From an uncultured Bacilli bacterium (GTDB lineage Bacteria > Bacillota_I > Bacilli_A > RF39 > UBA660), in the NCBI GenBank assembly GCA_934096815.1, contig CAKOMY010000002.1:186001-250000 (forward strand): 64,000 nucleotides of DNA, written 5' to 3'. Shown piece after piece: positions 51,822 through 60,960 of this stretch (positions are counted from its first letter, which is position 1; each line of letters starts with the position of its first letter). The notes beneath the pieces are model-generated. The model was not told the origin of the DNA, searched no databases, and was given only the letters and a program-made list of their open reading frames with translations. The position numbers and the translations under genes are program-made.

Positions 51822-53234
51822 ATGAAAATTAAAAAAATATTGATAGGGAGTTTGGTAGGTTTAATAGGTGCAGTATCAGTTGATGCTGCATCATTAGAAG
51901 TTACTGGTGTATCAACATTAAAAACAAATGAAACTGGTAAATATGAAATAAAACTTAGCGATGTTGGTAGTGATGAATTTGACCAAGTTGAATTTGAAAT
52001 AAACTATGATTCAGGTATTCTTAAATTTGCTGGAAGCACAAGTAATGATTATTCTACTACTGAAACTTATTCAGGAAATAAGGGATTTATAGTATCAAGC
52101 GCTAATCTAAAGGATGGAATAATTGGTTCATTTTCAGTTACTAATTTAAGTGAGGTAAGTACAACAACTTCTTTTGTTATTAAAAATATTAAATTTAAAA
52201 AAGGTGCTAATGAAGTAACAACTAGTAATGATTATTCAAAGACTTTGACATTAAGACAAGGTGTTACAACTACAACAACTAAACCTAAAAATACAAGCGC
52301 TAAAGTAACAAGTATGAGTTTTAAAAATTCGACTATGAAACCTGCTTTTAATCCTAGTACTCATGAATATAAATTATATACTAAGGATACAATAAGACAA
52401 GTTACACTTGTATATAATACTGAACAAACAGGAGTAACATTAACAAGTGAATGTACAGTAGGGTGTACAGTATCTAGTTCATCAGATACAATTATTCAAA
52501 CTATTCAAGGTAAGAATGAAGTATTATTTAAATTTACAAGTGAAGATGGAAAAACAACTGAAGAATATAAATTTATAATTTATCGTGGAGAAACTACAGA
52601 TGGATCAAATAAGTTAGCTAGTTTAAGCGTTAAAGATTATAATATAAATGAAAAGTTTGATGAAAATACTTTGGATTATACATTAAGTGTTCCATTTGAA
52701 GTAGAAAAGTTAGAAATAAATGCTGTTCCGGCAGATGAAAATGCGAAAGTTGAAATTAAAGGAGCAGATAATTTAAAAGTTGGAGAAAATATTATTACAA
52801 TTACTGTAACACCAAATGATGAAGAAACTGAGGTTAAAATTTATAATATTACTGTTTTAAGAGAGGAATATATTGAAGAAAATCCTACAACTACAGCACC
52901 TTTGGTTCCGAGTACAACTGATAAGAAAAATAATAATTCTAACGTTATTTTGATAATTTTATTAGTGCTTGGTGGATTAACGATAATTGGAGTTGCTGCT
53001 TACTTTATCTTCTTTTATAAAAAGAAAAAAGTAAACGCTGAAGAAAATTTGAAAGATAAAGGTAATGAAAATATAGATGCAGTTGAAAATCAAGATGATA
53101 TGCCTAAAATAAAGGAAAAAAGTGCTATAGATGAGGCATTTGAAGAAAAAGAACCTACATCAATTGAAGATGCTTTAGATGATTTAATGAAAACTAAAGA
53201 GATAATAGATGACAATAATAATGAATCACTTTAA
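51822..53234 (+). CDS. surface protein with cohesin-like and cadherin-like domains and a cytoplasmic tail
   Basis: 470 residues. Cleavable signal peptide (about 1-23, VDAA-S), a cohesin-like beta sandwich (about 24-145), two cadherin-like repeats (about 160-255 and 260-350), a Thr/Pro linker, a membrane helix (about 376-398), KKKK, and then a ~65-residue acidic cytoplasmic tail. The long tail argues against sortase anchoring. AGAGG before the ATG. Its role may be cell-surface adhesion with an intracellular partner; that is inference. Confidence 0.7.
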   Translation: MKIKKILIGSLVGLIGAVSVDAASLEVTGVSTLKTNETGKYEIKLSDVGSDEFDQVEFEINYDSGILKFAGSTSNDYSTTETYSGNKGFIVSSANLKDGIIGSFSVTNLSEVSTTTSFVIKNIKFKKGANEVTTSNDYSKTLTLRQGVTTTTTKPKNTSAKVTSMSFKNSTMKPAFNPSTHEYKLYTKDTIRQVTLVYNTEQTGVTLTSECTVGCTVSSSSDTIIQTIQGKNEVLFKFTSEDGKTTEEYKFIIYRGETTDGSNKLASLSVKDYNINEKFDENTLDYTLSVPFEVEKLEINAVPADENAKVEIKGADNLKVGENIITITVTPNDEETEVKIYNITVLREEYIEENPTTTAPLVPSTTDKKNNNSNVILIILLVLGGLTIIGVAAYFIFFYKKKKVNAEENLKDKGNENIDAVENQDDMPKIKEKSAIDEAFEEKEPTSIEDALDDLMKTKEIIDDNNNESL

Positions 53235-53258
53235 TAAAATATATTAAGGTGATTTTTT

Positions 53259-53837
53259 ATGTTTATAGCGCATCGTGGTTTGTATGATGATAATATTAAA
53301 GAAAATACAATTGAGGCATTTGATAATGCATTTAATAATGGGTATCAAGGAATAGAATTTGATGTTAGACTTACTAAAGACAATATTCCAGTGGTGCTAC
53401 ATGACTCTTTTTTATCAAGAGTATTTGGAATTAAAGGATTATTAAAAAATTTTACTTATCAAGAATTAAGGAATAAGAATATTGATATTCCTAAGTTAGA
53501 AGATGTAATTAATAGATATCAGAATAAAGTAATGATAATTGAATTAAAAGAAAAGATTGATATAACTAAATATTTAGAAAATCCTAAAAATAATTATTAT
53601 ATTTCTTCTTTTAATTATGATTATGTATCTTATTTAAAGAAAAGTACTAATTATAAGTTAGGTGTTATTAACTATGTGTTAAATAGTGGTGTTGATTATA
53701 GCAAATTAGATTTTATAATGATTTTAGATTCTATTTATAATCAAAAATTGTTTAAATTTAAGGAATTAGAAATAATAATTTATGGAGTGGTTGGTAACAT
53801 AAATGATTATAATAAGGAGTTAAAATATATAGTTTGA
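53259..53837 (+). CDS. glycerophosphodiester phosphodiesterase family protein
   Basis: Hydrolyses glycerophosphodiesters to glycerol-3-phosphate. Motifs: AHRG (residues 4-7), ENTIEAF, EFDVRLTKDN (metal acids) and LHDS. 192 residues, shorter than the usual ~240, with a reduced C-terminal part, so substrate range may differ. Cytoplasmic, no signal. GGTGAT site. Confidence 0.82.
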   Translation: MFIAHRGLYDDNIKENTIEAFDNAFNNGYQGIEFDVRLTKDNIPVVLHDSFLSRVFGIKGLLKNFTYQELRNKNIDIPKLEDVINRYQNKVMIIELKEKIDITKYLENPKNNYYISSFNYDYVSYLKKSTNYKLGVINYVLNSGVDYSKLDFIMILDSIYNQKLFKFKELEIIIYGVVGNINDYNKELKYIV

Positions 53838-53925
53838 TTATAATTAGATTAGTTTTCATTAAAAAATTCTTGAATTTAAATATTAATCATTGTATCATAT
53901 AATTTAATTTAAGGAGAAGATATAG

Positions 53926-56082
53926 ATGCTTTGGAATTATATATTTAAAAGTAAAAATAAAAATATAGCTAATAAAGTTTATTTGCAAATACCTTCATAT
54001 GAAGAATTAACAAGTGAAGAACAAGAATATGTTAATAAAATAAAAGAAGAATATTTACAATTTTATAAAACTGAAAATAATTATATTATATTGGATAAAA
54101 GGATATTTGAGGAGTTTAATAAGTATATAGAGTTAACTCTTAACATTATGCTTAAGGATCATATAAGTGATAGTGTTGGTTCTATAATTGATAGTAAAAA
54201 ATTAGTGTATTATTCTCATAAAATTAAGAATATTAATGAAACTTTAAAATATAAATATATTGCATTACATAAAATAAAAAAGGATAAAGCTTACTTAATT
54301 CAACATATGGGGTTACATTTATTAGGTAAAAGAAAGATTAATATATTAAAATCACTTGATTATCAAATTAATACTATAAGTGATTTATGTTCAAATTCTG
54401 AACAAAGAATACTTGATTGTAGTACAAAAGCTATTGCTAATTATCCTAAAAACATAGATGAAAATACAAAAAAAGAATTAAAAAAAAGATGTATTGAAGT
54501 TGATAAAGATTATCAAGATTTATTTAATTCTTCAGTTGACATTGATGACAATTTACCAATTGCAGATAAAGCAACTTACAAGGAAATAATTATAGATAAC
54601 TTTGTTTATGAGAATAGAGACTTAATAGACAAGTTAAAAGAACAACTTAATTTAATTGTTAACAGTACAATAAAAGATAAAACTATGCAGCAAGAAATCA
54701 TTGATAGTCTAATGAAAATTAAAATGTATTACAATATATTTAATAAGTATGGTAGAAATTTAATTAATGAATTAGATTTTGTTGATTTATATAAAATAAT
54801 TTTTAATGTTTATACTTATTTTCCTTTTGATAATGATTTTAAAGAGTATTATAATTCATTAGAAGATATGCATGAAAAAGAAGCATATAGAAAAATTATT
54901 GGTTATAAAGTTGAAATGTTTAATAATTTTGAATCAGCGATATTCTATGATAAAAAAATGCCAAAAGTTGCTATAAAATCAATACATCAAATTTTGACTA
55001 TGCAAAGTAAAGACGATATTGAAAATAGTGATAATAAAGAAGGATTACAATATGAAAATATTATCAATAAATATTTAGATTTATTACTATCACTTGAATA
55101 TAAAGATGGTCTAAATATTTATTTTGAACATCATAAAAATGATGAAATATATGTTTCTAGTATGGATTGTAAGCTAAAATTTTTTGAATATTATAAATTA
55201 TTAATGGGTGTTAAGAAAAATAAGCATTCTGAAATAATATATGATTTAAGAGTTAGGTTAAAAGAACCAGAAACATTATATTTTATAAAACTATTAAAAT
55301 CTTTATATGAAGTGAATTTTAATGTATTTCCAGATGGAATTCCAATGAAGTATTTTTATGAAATTTTTGAAAAATATTCTTTTAATAATAATCTGCCCTT
55401 ACAACTTTCTTGTAACAATTTATTTTTGAATAAAAATTTTAAATGTTCTTGTCCATTATTAATTCCTACTAATAAAGACTTTACCCTTTATATTAAGGAT
55501 GATTATGTGATAAGAAAATTTTACGAAGCCGCTAATGATAAAAAAGATACTTTAGAAAGAGTAAAAATTTTATTACCAACTAATCCTATATCTATCAAAT
55601 TATGTGATAAAGATTATTATAAAAAACATTTAAAATATTTATCATGTACTCCAGATAATGATGCTTGGTCATTTCCGTACACATCTTGTGTTGCTGAGGA
55701 TACTTTAGCAAATTTGGGAAAAATGTTAGTTTTAGATGAAAAAATATTAGACTATGATCAAATAAAAATACAAGATTATTTATATAATGTGTTTTTACCA
55801 ATAAAAGATATGTTTGATTTTGACGATAGTTGGAAGGAAAGAATTAAAAAATATACCAATACTTGTTTAATTTATATCTGGAGTTATTTCTTTAGAAATT
55901 TAAGCATTGGTAATAGTTTTGGAGTAATAGGTAATATATCATACAAAAAGCATATACCTAGAGGATCAGAATATGATGAAGATATGGCATATAAATTATC
56001 AATTGTAGCATTAACTGATTCACTATTAGAATATAAAAGTTTAAGAGAAGAAAATAATAAAGTGAAAATTAAAAATATGTAG
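53926..56082 (+). CDS. large uncharacterised helical protein
   Basis: 718 residues, not recognised. No signal peptide or membrane helix; long charged helices through most of the length. A Cys-rich patch NKNFKCSCPLL at about residue 505, and KHIPRGSEYDEDMAYKL near the end, look like possible conserved motifs. Strong AAGGAGA before the ATG; own terminator. Codon use matches its neighbours, so recent transfer is not indicated. Confidence 0.55.
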   Translation: MLWNYIFKSKNKNIANKVYLQIPSYEELTSEEQEYVNKIKEEYLQFYKTENNYIILDKRIFEEFNKYIELTLNIMLKDHISDSVGSIIDSKKLVYYSHKIKNINETLKYKYIALHKIKKDKAYLIQHMGLHLLGKRKINILKSLDYQINTISDLCSNSEQRILDCSTKAIANYPKNIDENTKKELKKRCIEVDKDYQDLFNSSVDIDDNLPIADKATYKEIIIDNFVYENRDLIDKLKEQLNLIVNSTIKDKTMQQEIIDSLMKIKMYYNIFNKYGRNLINELDFVDLYKIIFNVYTYFPFDNDFKEYYNSLEDMHEKEAYRKIIGYKVEMFNNFESAIFYDKKMPKVAIKSIHQILTMQSKDDIENSDNKEGLQYENIINKYLDLLLSLEYKDGLNIYFEHHKNDEIYVSSMDCKLKFFEYYKLLMGVKKNKHSEIIYDLRVRLKEPETLYFIKLLKSLYEVNFNVFPDGIPMKYFYEIFEKYSFNNNLPLQLSCNNLFLNKNFKCSCPLLIPTNKDFTLYIKDDYVIRKFYEAANDKKDTLERVKILLPTNPISIKLCDKDYYKKHLKYLSCTPDNDAWSFPYTSCVAEDTLANLGKMLVLDEKILDYDQIKIQDYLYNVFLPIKDMFDFDDSWKERIKKYTNTCLIYIWSYFFRNLSIGNSFGVIGNISYKKHIPRGSEYDEDMAYKLSIVALTDSLLEYKSLREENNKVKIKNM

Positions 56083-56100
56083 ATTTTAATTTAAAATTTA

Positions 56101-56138
56101 AAGGCAAACATATAAAGTGAAAAAATGTTTGCTTTTTT
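56101..56138 (+). terminator. terminator of the 718-residue gene
   Basis: GCAAACAT / ATGTTTGC stem and TTTTTT. Confidence 0.85.
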
Positions 56139-56189
56139 GGAGCTTATATGCTATAATATGTGTAATTTGAAGGGGAAAGGTGAAATATT

Positions 56190-56828
56190 ATGAATAAAAA
56201 TGTTATTTCATTAAATGAAACTACAGGTATTGTTACTGATGGTGATGTTAAGGTTGTTACTTTAGAAGGAAATAGTTCTGATATGAATAAAATCCTTAGA
56301 AAAGAAAATAGATTGGAATTAGAAAGAACAAAGGTTAATGAGCTTTCTAAGTGTAAAAAAAGGGTTAATAATCGTATTCAAAATAAAATATGGATGTCTA
56401 GCTGTTTTGCTTTATTATCTGGATTCCAACTTGCAGCAGCAGCAGTTGTTAAAATATCTAATCCAATTTTATGGGCTACTTTAATTCTTACAGGGGTTGT
56501 TATAACACCAATTGTATGTATTGCTAGTAATATAAAAGAGGGAGATTTTTATAAGTTAACTAAGATTCGTGATGAAAATATTCCTAAAAAAATTAAAGAA
56601 TCCAAAATAAGAATTAAAAAGTTAGAAAAAGAAATTGGTGAAATGAAAGAGAATGTAAATTATGTTGAAACTGATTTAACTGCTTCTCGTGATTATGTTT
56701 TTAATATTCCATCAAGAAAAAATGAAGTTGGAGGTTATTATAATACTCCAAGTGCTGATGCAAAAGTATTAAGACTAACAAATGAAAGAACATTATCTAA
56801 TCAAAATAATGTTTTAAAAAGAAGATAA
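56190..56828 (+). CDS. LNETT-family membrane protein 1
   Basis: Member of a five-copy family in this window that I do not recognise. 212 residues: N-terminal LNETTG at 8-13, a first coiled coil (about 30-65), two hydrophobic helices (about 68-113), a second coiled coil (KESKIRIKKLEKEIGEMKEN, about 130-150) followed by NYVETDL, and a polar tail. The most divergent member, together with the one at 59083. GGAAAGGTG site and a TATAAT about 35 bases upstream. Confidence 0.6.
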   Translation: MNKNVISLNETTGIVTDGDVKVVTLEGNSSDMNKILRKENRLELERTKVNELSKCKKRVNNRIQNKIWMSSCFALLSGFQLAAAAVVKISNPILWATLILTGVVITPIVCIASNIKEGDFYKLTKIRDENIPKKIKESKIRIKKLEKEIGEMKENVNYVETDLTASRDYVFNIPSRKNEVGGYYNTPSADAKVLRLTNERTLSNQNNVLKRR

Positions 56829-56931
56829 AGAATATTATATAAGAGACACTAGATAGAGATAAATTTATCGGTGTTTTTTGTTTCATTTTCATTCTTATTT
56901 TGTTATAATTGATATGTTGAGTGGTGGTAGT

Positions 56932-57177
56932 ATGTTAGATAATACATCTTTGTTTGACCAAAGAAAAATTGAAAGTGCTTTAGTTAGTAAAACTTTTTTT
57001 GAAGTATTTGAGGCTTTAGAAGAAAGTGGTTATAATCCGGTAAATCAAATAACTGGATATTTAATTACAGATGATCCAATGTTTATAACAAATTATAAAA
57101 AAGCTAGAGATAAGATTGCTAAAATAGAAAAAGTTAAGTTAATTTCGTTGCTAGTGGAGAATTATTTTATTAAATGA
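56932..57177 (+). CDS. ireB: IreB-family regulatory phosphoprotein
   Basis: A small helical protein, in enterococci a substrate of the Ser/Thr kinase IreK. Core: EALEESGYNPVNQITGYLITDDPMF, given here only in outline (Y-N-P-x-N-Q-I-x-G-Y-L). 81 residues from the ATG at 56932; an opening 18 codons earlier covers the probable -10 box (TATAAT). Head of the ireB-ruvX-DUF1292-mltG operon, the Bacillus order. Confidence 0.88.
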   Translation: MLDNTSLFDQRKIESALVSKTFFEVFEALEESGYNPVNQITGYLITDDPMFITNYKKARDKIAKIEKVKLISLLVENYFIK

Positions 57178-57590
57178 GAACATTAGGGATGGATTTAGGT
57201 ACTAAAACTCTAGGACTTGCTATATCAGATAAACAAGGAATTATAGCATCACCTTATAAATTGATTAAATATAATAATATGGAAGATGCTGTTAATGAAG
57301 TTTTAGAAATAATTGATAAAGAAAAAATTGAAAATTTGGTCTTGGGATTACCAAAAAATATGAATAACTCACTTGGTTTTGCAAGTGAAAGAAGCTTAAA
57401 TTTTAAAAAATTATTAGAAGAAAAAACTAACTTAAAGATTGAATTGATTGATGAAAGACTATCAACTGTTGAAGCTGAGAGAGTGTTACTTGATTATGAT
57501 ATGTCAAGAAAGAAAAGAAAAGAACATATTGATAATACAGCTGCTGCTATCATATTAGATACATATTTAAGAAGGGAAGAGAAAAAATGA
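57174..57590 (+). CDS. ruvX: RuvX/YqgF Holliday-junction resolvase-like nuclease
   Basis: RNase H-fold nuclease with roles in 16S rRNA end processing and recombination. GMDLGTKTLGLAISD at the N terminus with the first catalytic Asp, LGLPKNMN, DERLSTVEAE, and HIDNTAAAIIL with the last Asp. 138 residues, normal. Overlaps both neighbours by four bases. Confidence 0.93.
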   Translation: MRTLGMDLGTKTLGLAISDKQGIIASPYKLIKYNNMEDAVNEVLEIIDKEKIENLVLGLPKNMNNSLGFASERSLNFKKLLEEKTNLKIELIDERLSTVEAERVLLDYDMSRKKRKEHIDNTAAAIILDTYLRREEKK

Positions 57591-57880
57591 ATAATGCTAA
57601 TGGAACATTTACGATAAAAAATAATAAAGGAGAAGAATTAACATGTAATGTTTTATTTACTTTTGATTCTGATGAATTTAAAAAAAGTTATATAATTTTT
57701 ACAGATAATACATTAGATGAAAATGGTAAAATAAAAGTATATGCTAATACGTATGATCCAAGTGGGAAAGATATAAATTTAGGACAAATTGAAACAGATA
57801 AAGAGTGGGAAGTAATTGAAGGATTATTATCTTCATTACAGGAAAAAATAGGTGAAGAAAGTGGAGAAGAAAGTAAATAA
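57587..57880 (+). CDS. DUF1292-family protein
   Basis: A small beta-rich acidic protein of unknown function, found between ruvX and mltG in many Gram-positives (yrzB position). 97 residues with the typical FTFDSDEFKKSYIIFTD core, a run like VYANTYDP and a C-terminal acidic tail. Confidence 0.85.
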   Translation: MNNANGTFTIKNNKGEELTCNVLFTFDSDEFKKSYIIFTDNTLDENGKIKVYANTYDPSGKDINLGQIETDKEWEVIEGLLSSLQEKIGEESGEESK

Positions 57881-58982
57881 AGAAAATACTGATAAAAGTA
57901 AAAAAATAGGAATCAATAAAATAATATTAGTTATTTGTGCAATTGTGATAGTTGTGCTTGTCTCATTTATTGTAGCAAGTGATTATTATTTATCTCCAGT
58001 AGATAAGAAAAGTGATGAAATAATCAAATTTGAGATTAAAAATAATACCGGTAAAAATAAAATTGCTGATGATTTAGAAAATGCTGGATTAATTAAAAAT
58101 GCAACTGTTTTTAAAATATATATTAAATTAAATAAAAATAAAGAATTATATGCGGGAACATATAATTTATCTAAAAGCATGAGTGTTAATGAGATAATAG
58201 ATACACTTCATAAAAATAAGTCACTGGAAACAGAAACTGTTCAAGTTACTTTTATTGAAGGAAAAAGACTTGCAGATTATGCTAAAGTTATAGAAAATAA
58301 TTTTGATTATAAAGCAAGTGATGTTATTGCGGTTGCTGATAGTGATGAATTTGTTAATAAAATGATTAGTACATATGACTTTATTACCGATGAAGTTAAA
58401 CAAGATGGAATATATCATCCTTTAGAAGGATATTTATTTGCTGATACTTATGATTTTAAAAAGAATTCTACTATTGAAGAAATATTAAACAAGATGATTT
58501 ATACAATGGGAAAAAAATTAGAGGTTTATAAAGATGATATAAATGTTAGTAAATTTAGTGTTCATGAATTACTTACACTTGCTTCAATAGTTGAATTAGA
58601 GGGTGCTAATTCTGATGATAGGGCAGGCGTTGCAGGAGTATTCTATAATAGAATAGAAGCAGGATGGACACTTGGATCTGATGCTACAACTTATTATGCA
58701 GTTAATAAAGATTTTTCAAAAGATTTAACTAATAATAATTTAAAATCATGTAATAAATATAATACAAGAAGTGAAAATACTTGTTCATTTACTGGTTTAC
58801 CTATAGGACCTATTGATAGTCCTTCGCTAAACTCAATAAATGCAGTTATGGAGCCGGAAGAACATGATTATTATTACTTTGTAGCTGATAAGAATAAAAA
58901 AACATATTTTGCATCTACTTATAAAGAACATACACAAATTGTTGCTAAGTTAAGAAAAGATGGATTGTGGTATGAATATTAA
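57861..58982 (+). CDS. mltG: MltG endolytic murein transglycosylase
   Basis: Cuts nascent glycan strands in the membrane and sets their length. One membrane helix (about residues 17-40), a LysM-like part, then the YceG domain with catalytic Glu in LASIVELEG (about 240) and NTRSENTCSFTGLPIGPI further on. About 373 residues, normal. Start GTG 57861, with AGGTG at a good distance; a GTG three codons earlier is possible. Overlaps DUF1292 by 20 bases. Confidence 0.93.
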   Translation: MEKKVNKENTDKSKKIGINKIILVICAIVIVVLVSFIVASDYYLSPVDKKSDEIIKFEIKNNTGKNKIADDLENAGLIKNATVFKIYIKLNKNKELYAGTYNLSKSMSVNEIIDTLHKNKSLETETVQVTFIEGKRLADYAKVIENNFDYKASDVIAVADSDEFVNKMISTYDFITDEVKQDGIYHPLEGYLFADTYDFKKNSTIEEILNKMIYTMGKKLEVYKDDINVSKFSVHELLTLASIVELEGANSDDRAGVAGVFYNRIEAGWTLGSDATTYYAVNKDFSKDLTNNNLKSCNKYNTRSENTCSFTGLPIGPIDSPSLNSINAVMEPEEHDYYYFVADKNKKTYFASTYKEHTQIVAKLRKDGLWYEY

Positions 58983-59010
58983 AAAAAGTATATTAAGTTA
59001 TACTTTTTTT
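58981..59010 (+). terminator. terminator of the ireB-mltG operon
   Basis: AAAAAAAGTATA / TATACTTTTTTT 12-bp stem with a six-base loop, overlapping the mltG stop. Confidence 0.88.
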
Positions 59011-59082
59011 CTTTTTTATATAAATTGACTTTTTGACAGTTATCTTGTAGTATAAGTATTATTATGAAAGAAGTTGAATTAT

Positions 59083-59706
59083 ATGAATGAAAGATTGTTA
59101 TTAAATGAAACAACTGGAACTGGTATTTTATATGATGATTATAATAATATTCATTTAGTTGAAACTAAAAGAAATGCGGAAAAATTACCGGAAATAATAC
59201 AAAAAGAAAATGAGTTAGAAGTTGAACAACATAAATTAAGTGATAATATTGATGATTTGGATTTAGTTAATGATAATATAAAAGAAAAATATAAAATATT
59301 AATGATTAGTGCTGTGACTGAAATATTTTTGCTATGGCTTATAAATATTTCATATACCTCTAGTAGTATACTTTCTATTTCTACTGCTGAATTTATATTT
59401 ACAACTATAAATGTGATTTCAACTGTGATAATGGAACTTAAATATAAATCTTTTAAGGAAAATTTCCACTTAAAAAATGAAATTTTGCCTAATTTAATAA
59501 AGACCAATAGAGAAAATATTAATAAATTACAGGCAGAAATAGATGAAATGAAAAAAATAGTTCAATTTAGCAAAACTGATATCTCAAATAGTAAGGAAAT
59601 TGAAATACCTAGGATTGTTTATCCTACTAGTTTAAAACAAGATCAGGTTACAGAACAAGAATTAAAAGGAGTTAAAATTAAAAATTATGATTTTAATATA
59701 AATTAA
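59083..59706 (+). CDS. LNETT-family membrane protein 2
   Basis: 207 residues. LNETTGTG near residue 6, first coiled coil (about 30-65), hydrophobic pair (about 68-115), second coiled coil (about 130-162, RENINKLQAEIDEMKKI) ending QFSKTDI, then a polar tail with a Pro-containing IVYPTSL matching the NYPER position of the others. ATG at 59083 with GAAAGAAG. It is followed after 19 bases by member 3, so probably one transcript. Confidence 0.6.
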   Translation: MNERLLLNETTGTGILYDDYNNIHLVETKRNAEKLPEIIQKENELEVEQHKLSDNIDDLDLVNDNIKEKYKILMISAVTEIFLLWLINISYTSSSILSISTAEFIFTTINVISTVIMELKYKSFKENFHLKNEILPNLIKTNRENINKLQAEIDEMKKIVQFSKTDISNSKEIEIPRIVYPTSLKQDQVTEQELKGVKIKNYDFNIN

Positions 59707-59725
59707 AGAAAGAGGAAAAAATAAT

Positions 59726-60349
59726 ATGAATAAAGAATTATATTTAAATGAAACAACTAAAGTTGGGGTAGTAGTACAAGATGAAAATGAATTAAAAACA
59801 GTAGAATCTAGTGAAAATGAATACACATATAGAATTCTATCTTTACAAAATGAAATTGAAAGAGAAAATAAATATGTAAATATGTTAAAAGATACATTAT
59901 TTGAATTAAAATTAAAAAATTTTATTAAAGTTTTTACAATTGTTTGTAGTATGATACTTGCTTACTTAGAAGGAGCGACAATTTTTGATATGTTCAAATG
60001 GGGTTGGAGTTGCCCTTGGATTCTTTTAATTGCTGATAATGCTTTAATAGTTACTCTTTGCTTATGGGGAACATCATGTGGAAAATTTAAACAAAATAAT
60101 GTTTGTATAAAAAAAATGCCTACAAAAATAAAACAATCCAAAGAAAAAATTAAAGAATTAGAAACAAAGTTAGAAAAATTAAAAGAAAATAGTAATTACA
60201 ATGAAACTGTGATTAGTGATGAATATGTTGAACCTTTAAATATTATAGATTATCCTCAAAGAATAAATGAGGAATTATTAAGTTACGATATTAAATCACC
60301 TGCTAAAATTAAAAAGATTATTTTTAACCATGATGGAACTACAAAATAG
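59726..60349 (+). CDS. LNETT-family membrane protein 3
   Basis: 207 residues. Starts MNKELYLNETTKVGVVV; coiled coil (about 30-60), hydrophobic pair (about 66-112, with a Trp-rich FKWGWSCPW), second coiled coil (KEKIKELETKLEKLKEN), NYNETVI, YPQRINEE, and the C terminus DGTTK. The last codons also form the terminator stem. The leader attaaagaaagaggaaaaa is shared with members 4 and 5. Confidence 0.65.
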   Translation: MNKELYLNETTKVGVVVQDENELKTVESSENEYTYRILSLQNEIERENKYVNMLKDTLFELKLKNFIKVFTIVCSMILAYLEGATIFDMFKWGWSCPWILLIADNALIVTLCLWGTSCGKFKQNNVCIKKMPTKIKQSKEKIKELETKLEKLKENSNYNETVISDEYVEPLNIIDYPQRINEELLSYDIKSPAKIKKIIFNHDGTTK

Positions 60350-60360
60350 TTCCTTTTCTT
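60335..60360 (+). terminator. terminator built into the end of member 3
   Basis: GGAACTA-CAAAA-TAGTTCC followed by TTTTCTT. The left arm codes for the last residues, and the stop codon lies in the stem. Confidence 0.8.
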
Positions 60361-60407
60361 ATATAATAGAAATTTCGTGTTTAAGATGTTATAAAAACTC
60401 AAACGCG

Positions 60408-60436
60408 AAAACACGCCATATAATGGTGTTTTTTCG
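60408..60436 (+). terminator. second terminator-like hairpin
   Basis: AACAC(G)CCAT / ATGGTGTT with one bulged G, followed by TTTTTC. Confidence 0.55.
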
Positions 60437-60517
60437 TTTAGATTATAGTTTGAAAATAATGAATAGTATTTGAATCGTTTGATTTATGATACTTTATTAC
60501 ATAGAAAAGGTGACAGT

Positions 60518-60831
60518 ATGGGAACAGTAAGAAATCCTATTAAAAAATTGCATCATTGAAAAAAGGATTTGAATTAATGTTTAATGAAAGAAATCATAAT
60601 GTAACTTGTGTAGATATTGTGAAATATGATGAGGTTTTAACAGGTATTATTTATTAGTATTTTAAAGATAAACAATATATTTTTATAGAAGGTACTAAAG
60701 ACTTTATAAATAAAACTATGTTTCTGATATTAAATATAATAGATCAAACTCAAATTGATTGAAATCATTTTGGGGAACTTTTATTGAATGAGATAGAAAG
60801 TTTCATCAATACTAAAGCCATGAAAAAATAA
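60518..60831 (+). pseudogene. decayed gene of unknown family
   Basis: Starts MGTVRNPIKKLHH, then after a frameshift continues KKGFELMFNERNHNVTC, and runs to NEIESFINTKAMKK with two in-frame stops (at about 60656 and 60763). AAAGGTGAC precedes the ATG. The frame is otherwise protein-like. I do not recognise it. Confidence 0.5.
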
Positions 60832-60845
60832 GATTGTGAAGATTA

Positions 60846-60960
60846 ATGGCGATAAGCCATTTAGAGAGTGATGTCGCAGACATTAATGAAATGCTGGACC
60901 AATGATAATGGAATTATTACCAATGAAGGTGAAATTTCTTTAATTAATATTATTATTTTG
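60846..60960 (+). pseudogene. gene fragment with frameshift
   Basis: MAISHLESDVADINE, then in a shifted frame CWTNDNGIITNEGEISLIN, running into the end of the minus-strand nucleotidyltransferase. Also contains two short hairpins, ATGGC-GATAA-GCCAT and ATGTC-GCA-GACAT. Together with 60518-60831 this fills the 60437-60939 gap with decayed sequence. Confidence 0.3.

Noticed and set aside
52860..53060. NPTTT / LVPST as a sortase sorting signal in the cohesin-like protein
   Set aside because: The membrane helix is followed by about 65 more residues, which does not fit a sorting signal, and the motifs are not canonical.
59151..59507. 118-codon minus-strand open frame opposite LNETT gene 2
   Set aside because: It mirrors an AT-rich coding sequence, has no ribosome site, and is not conserved opposite the other family members.
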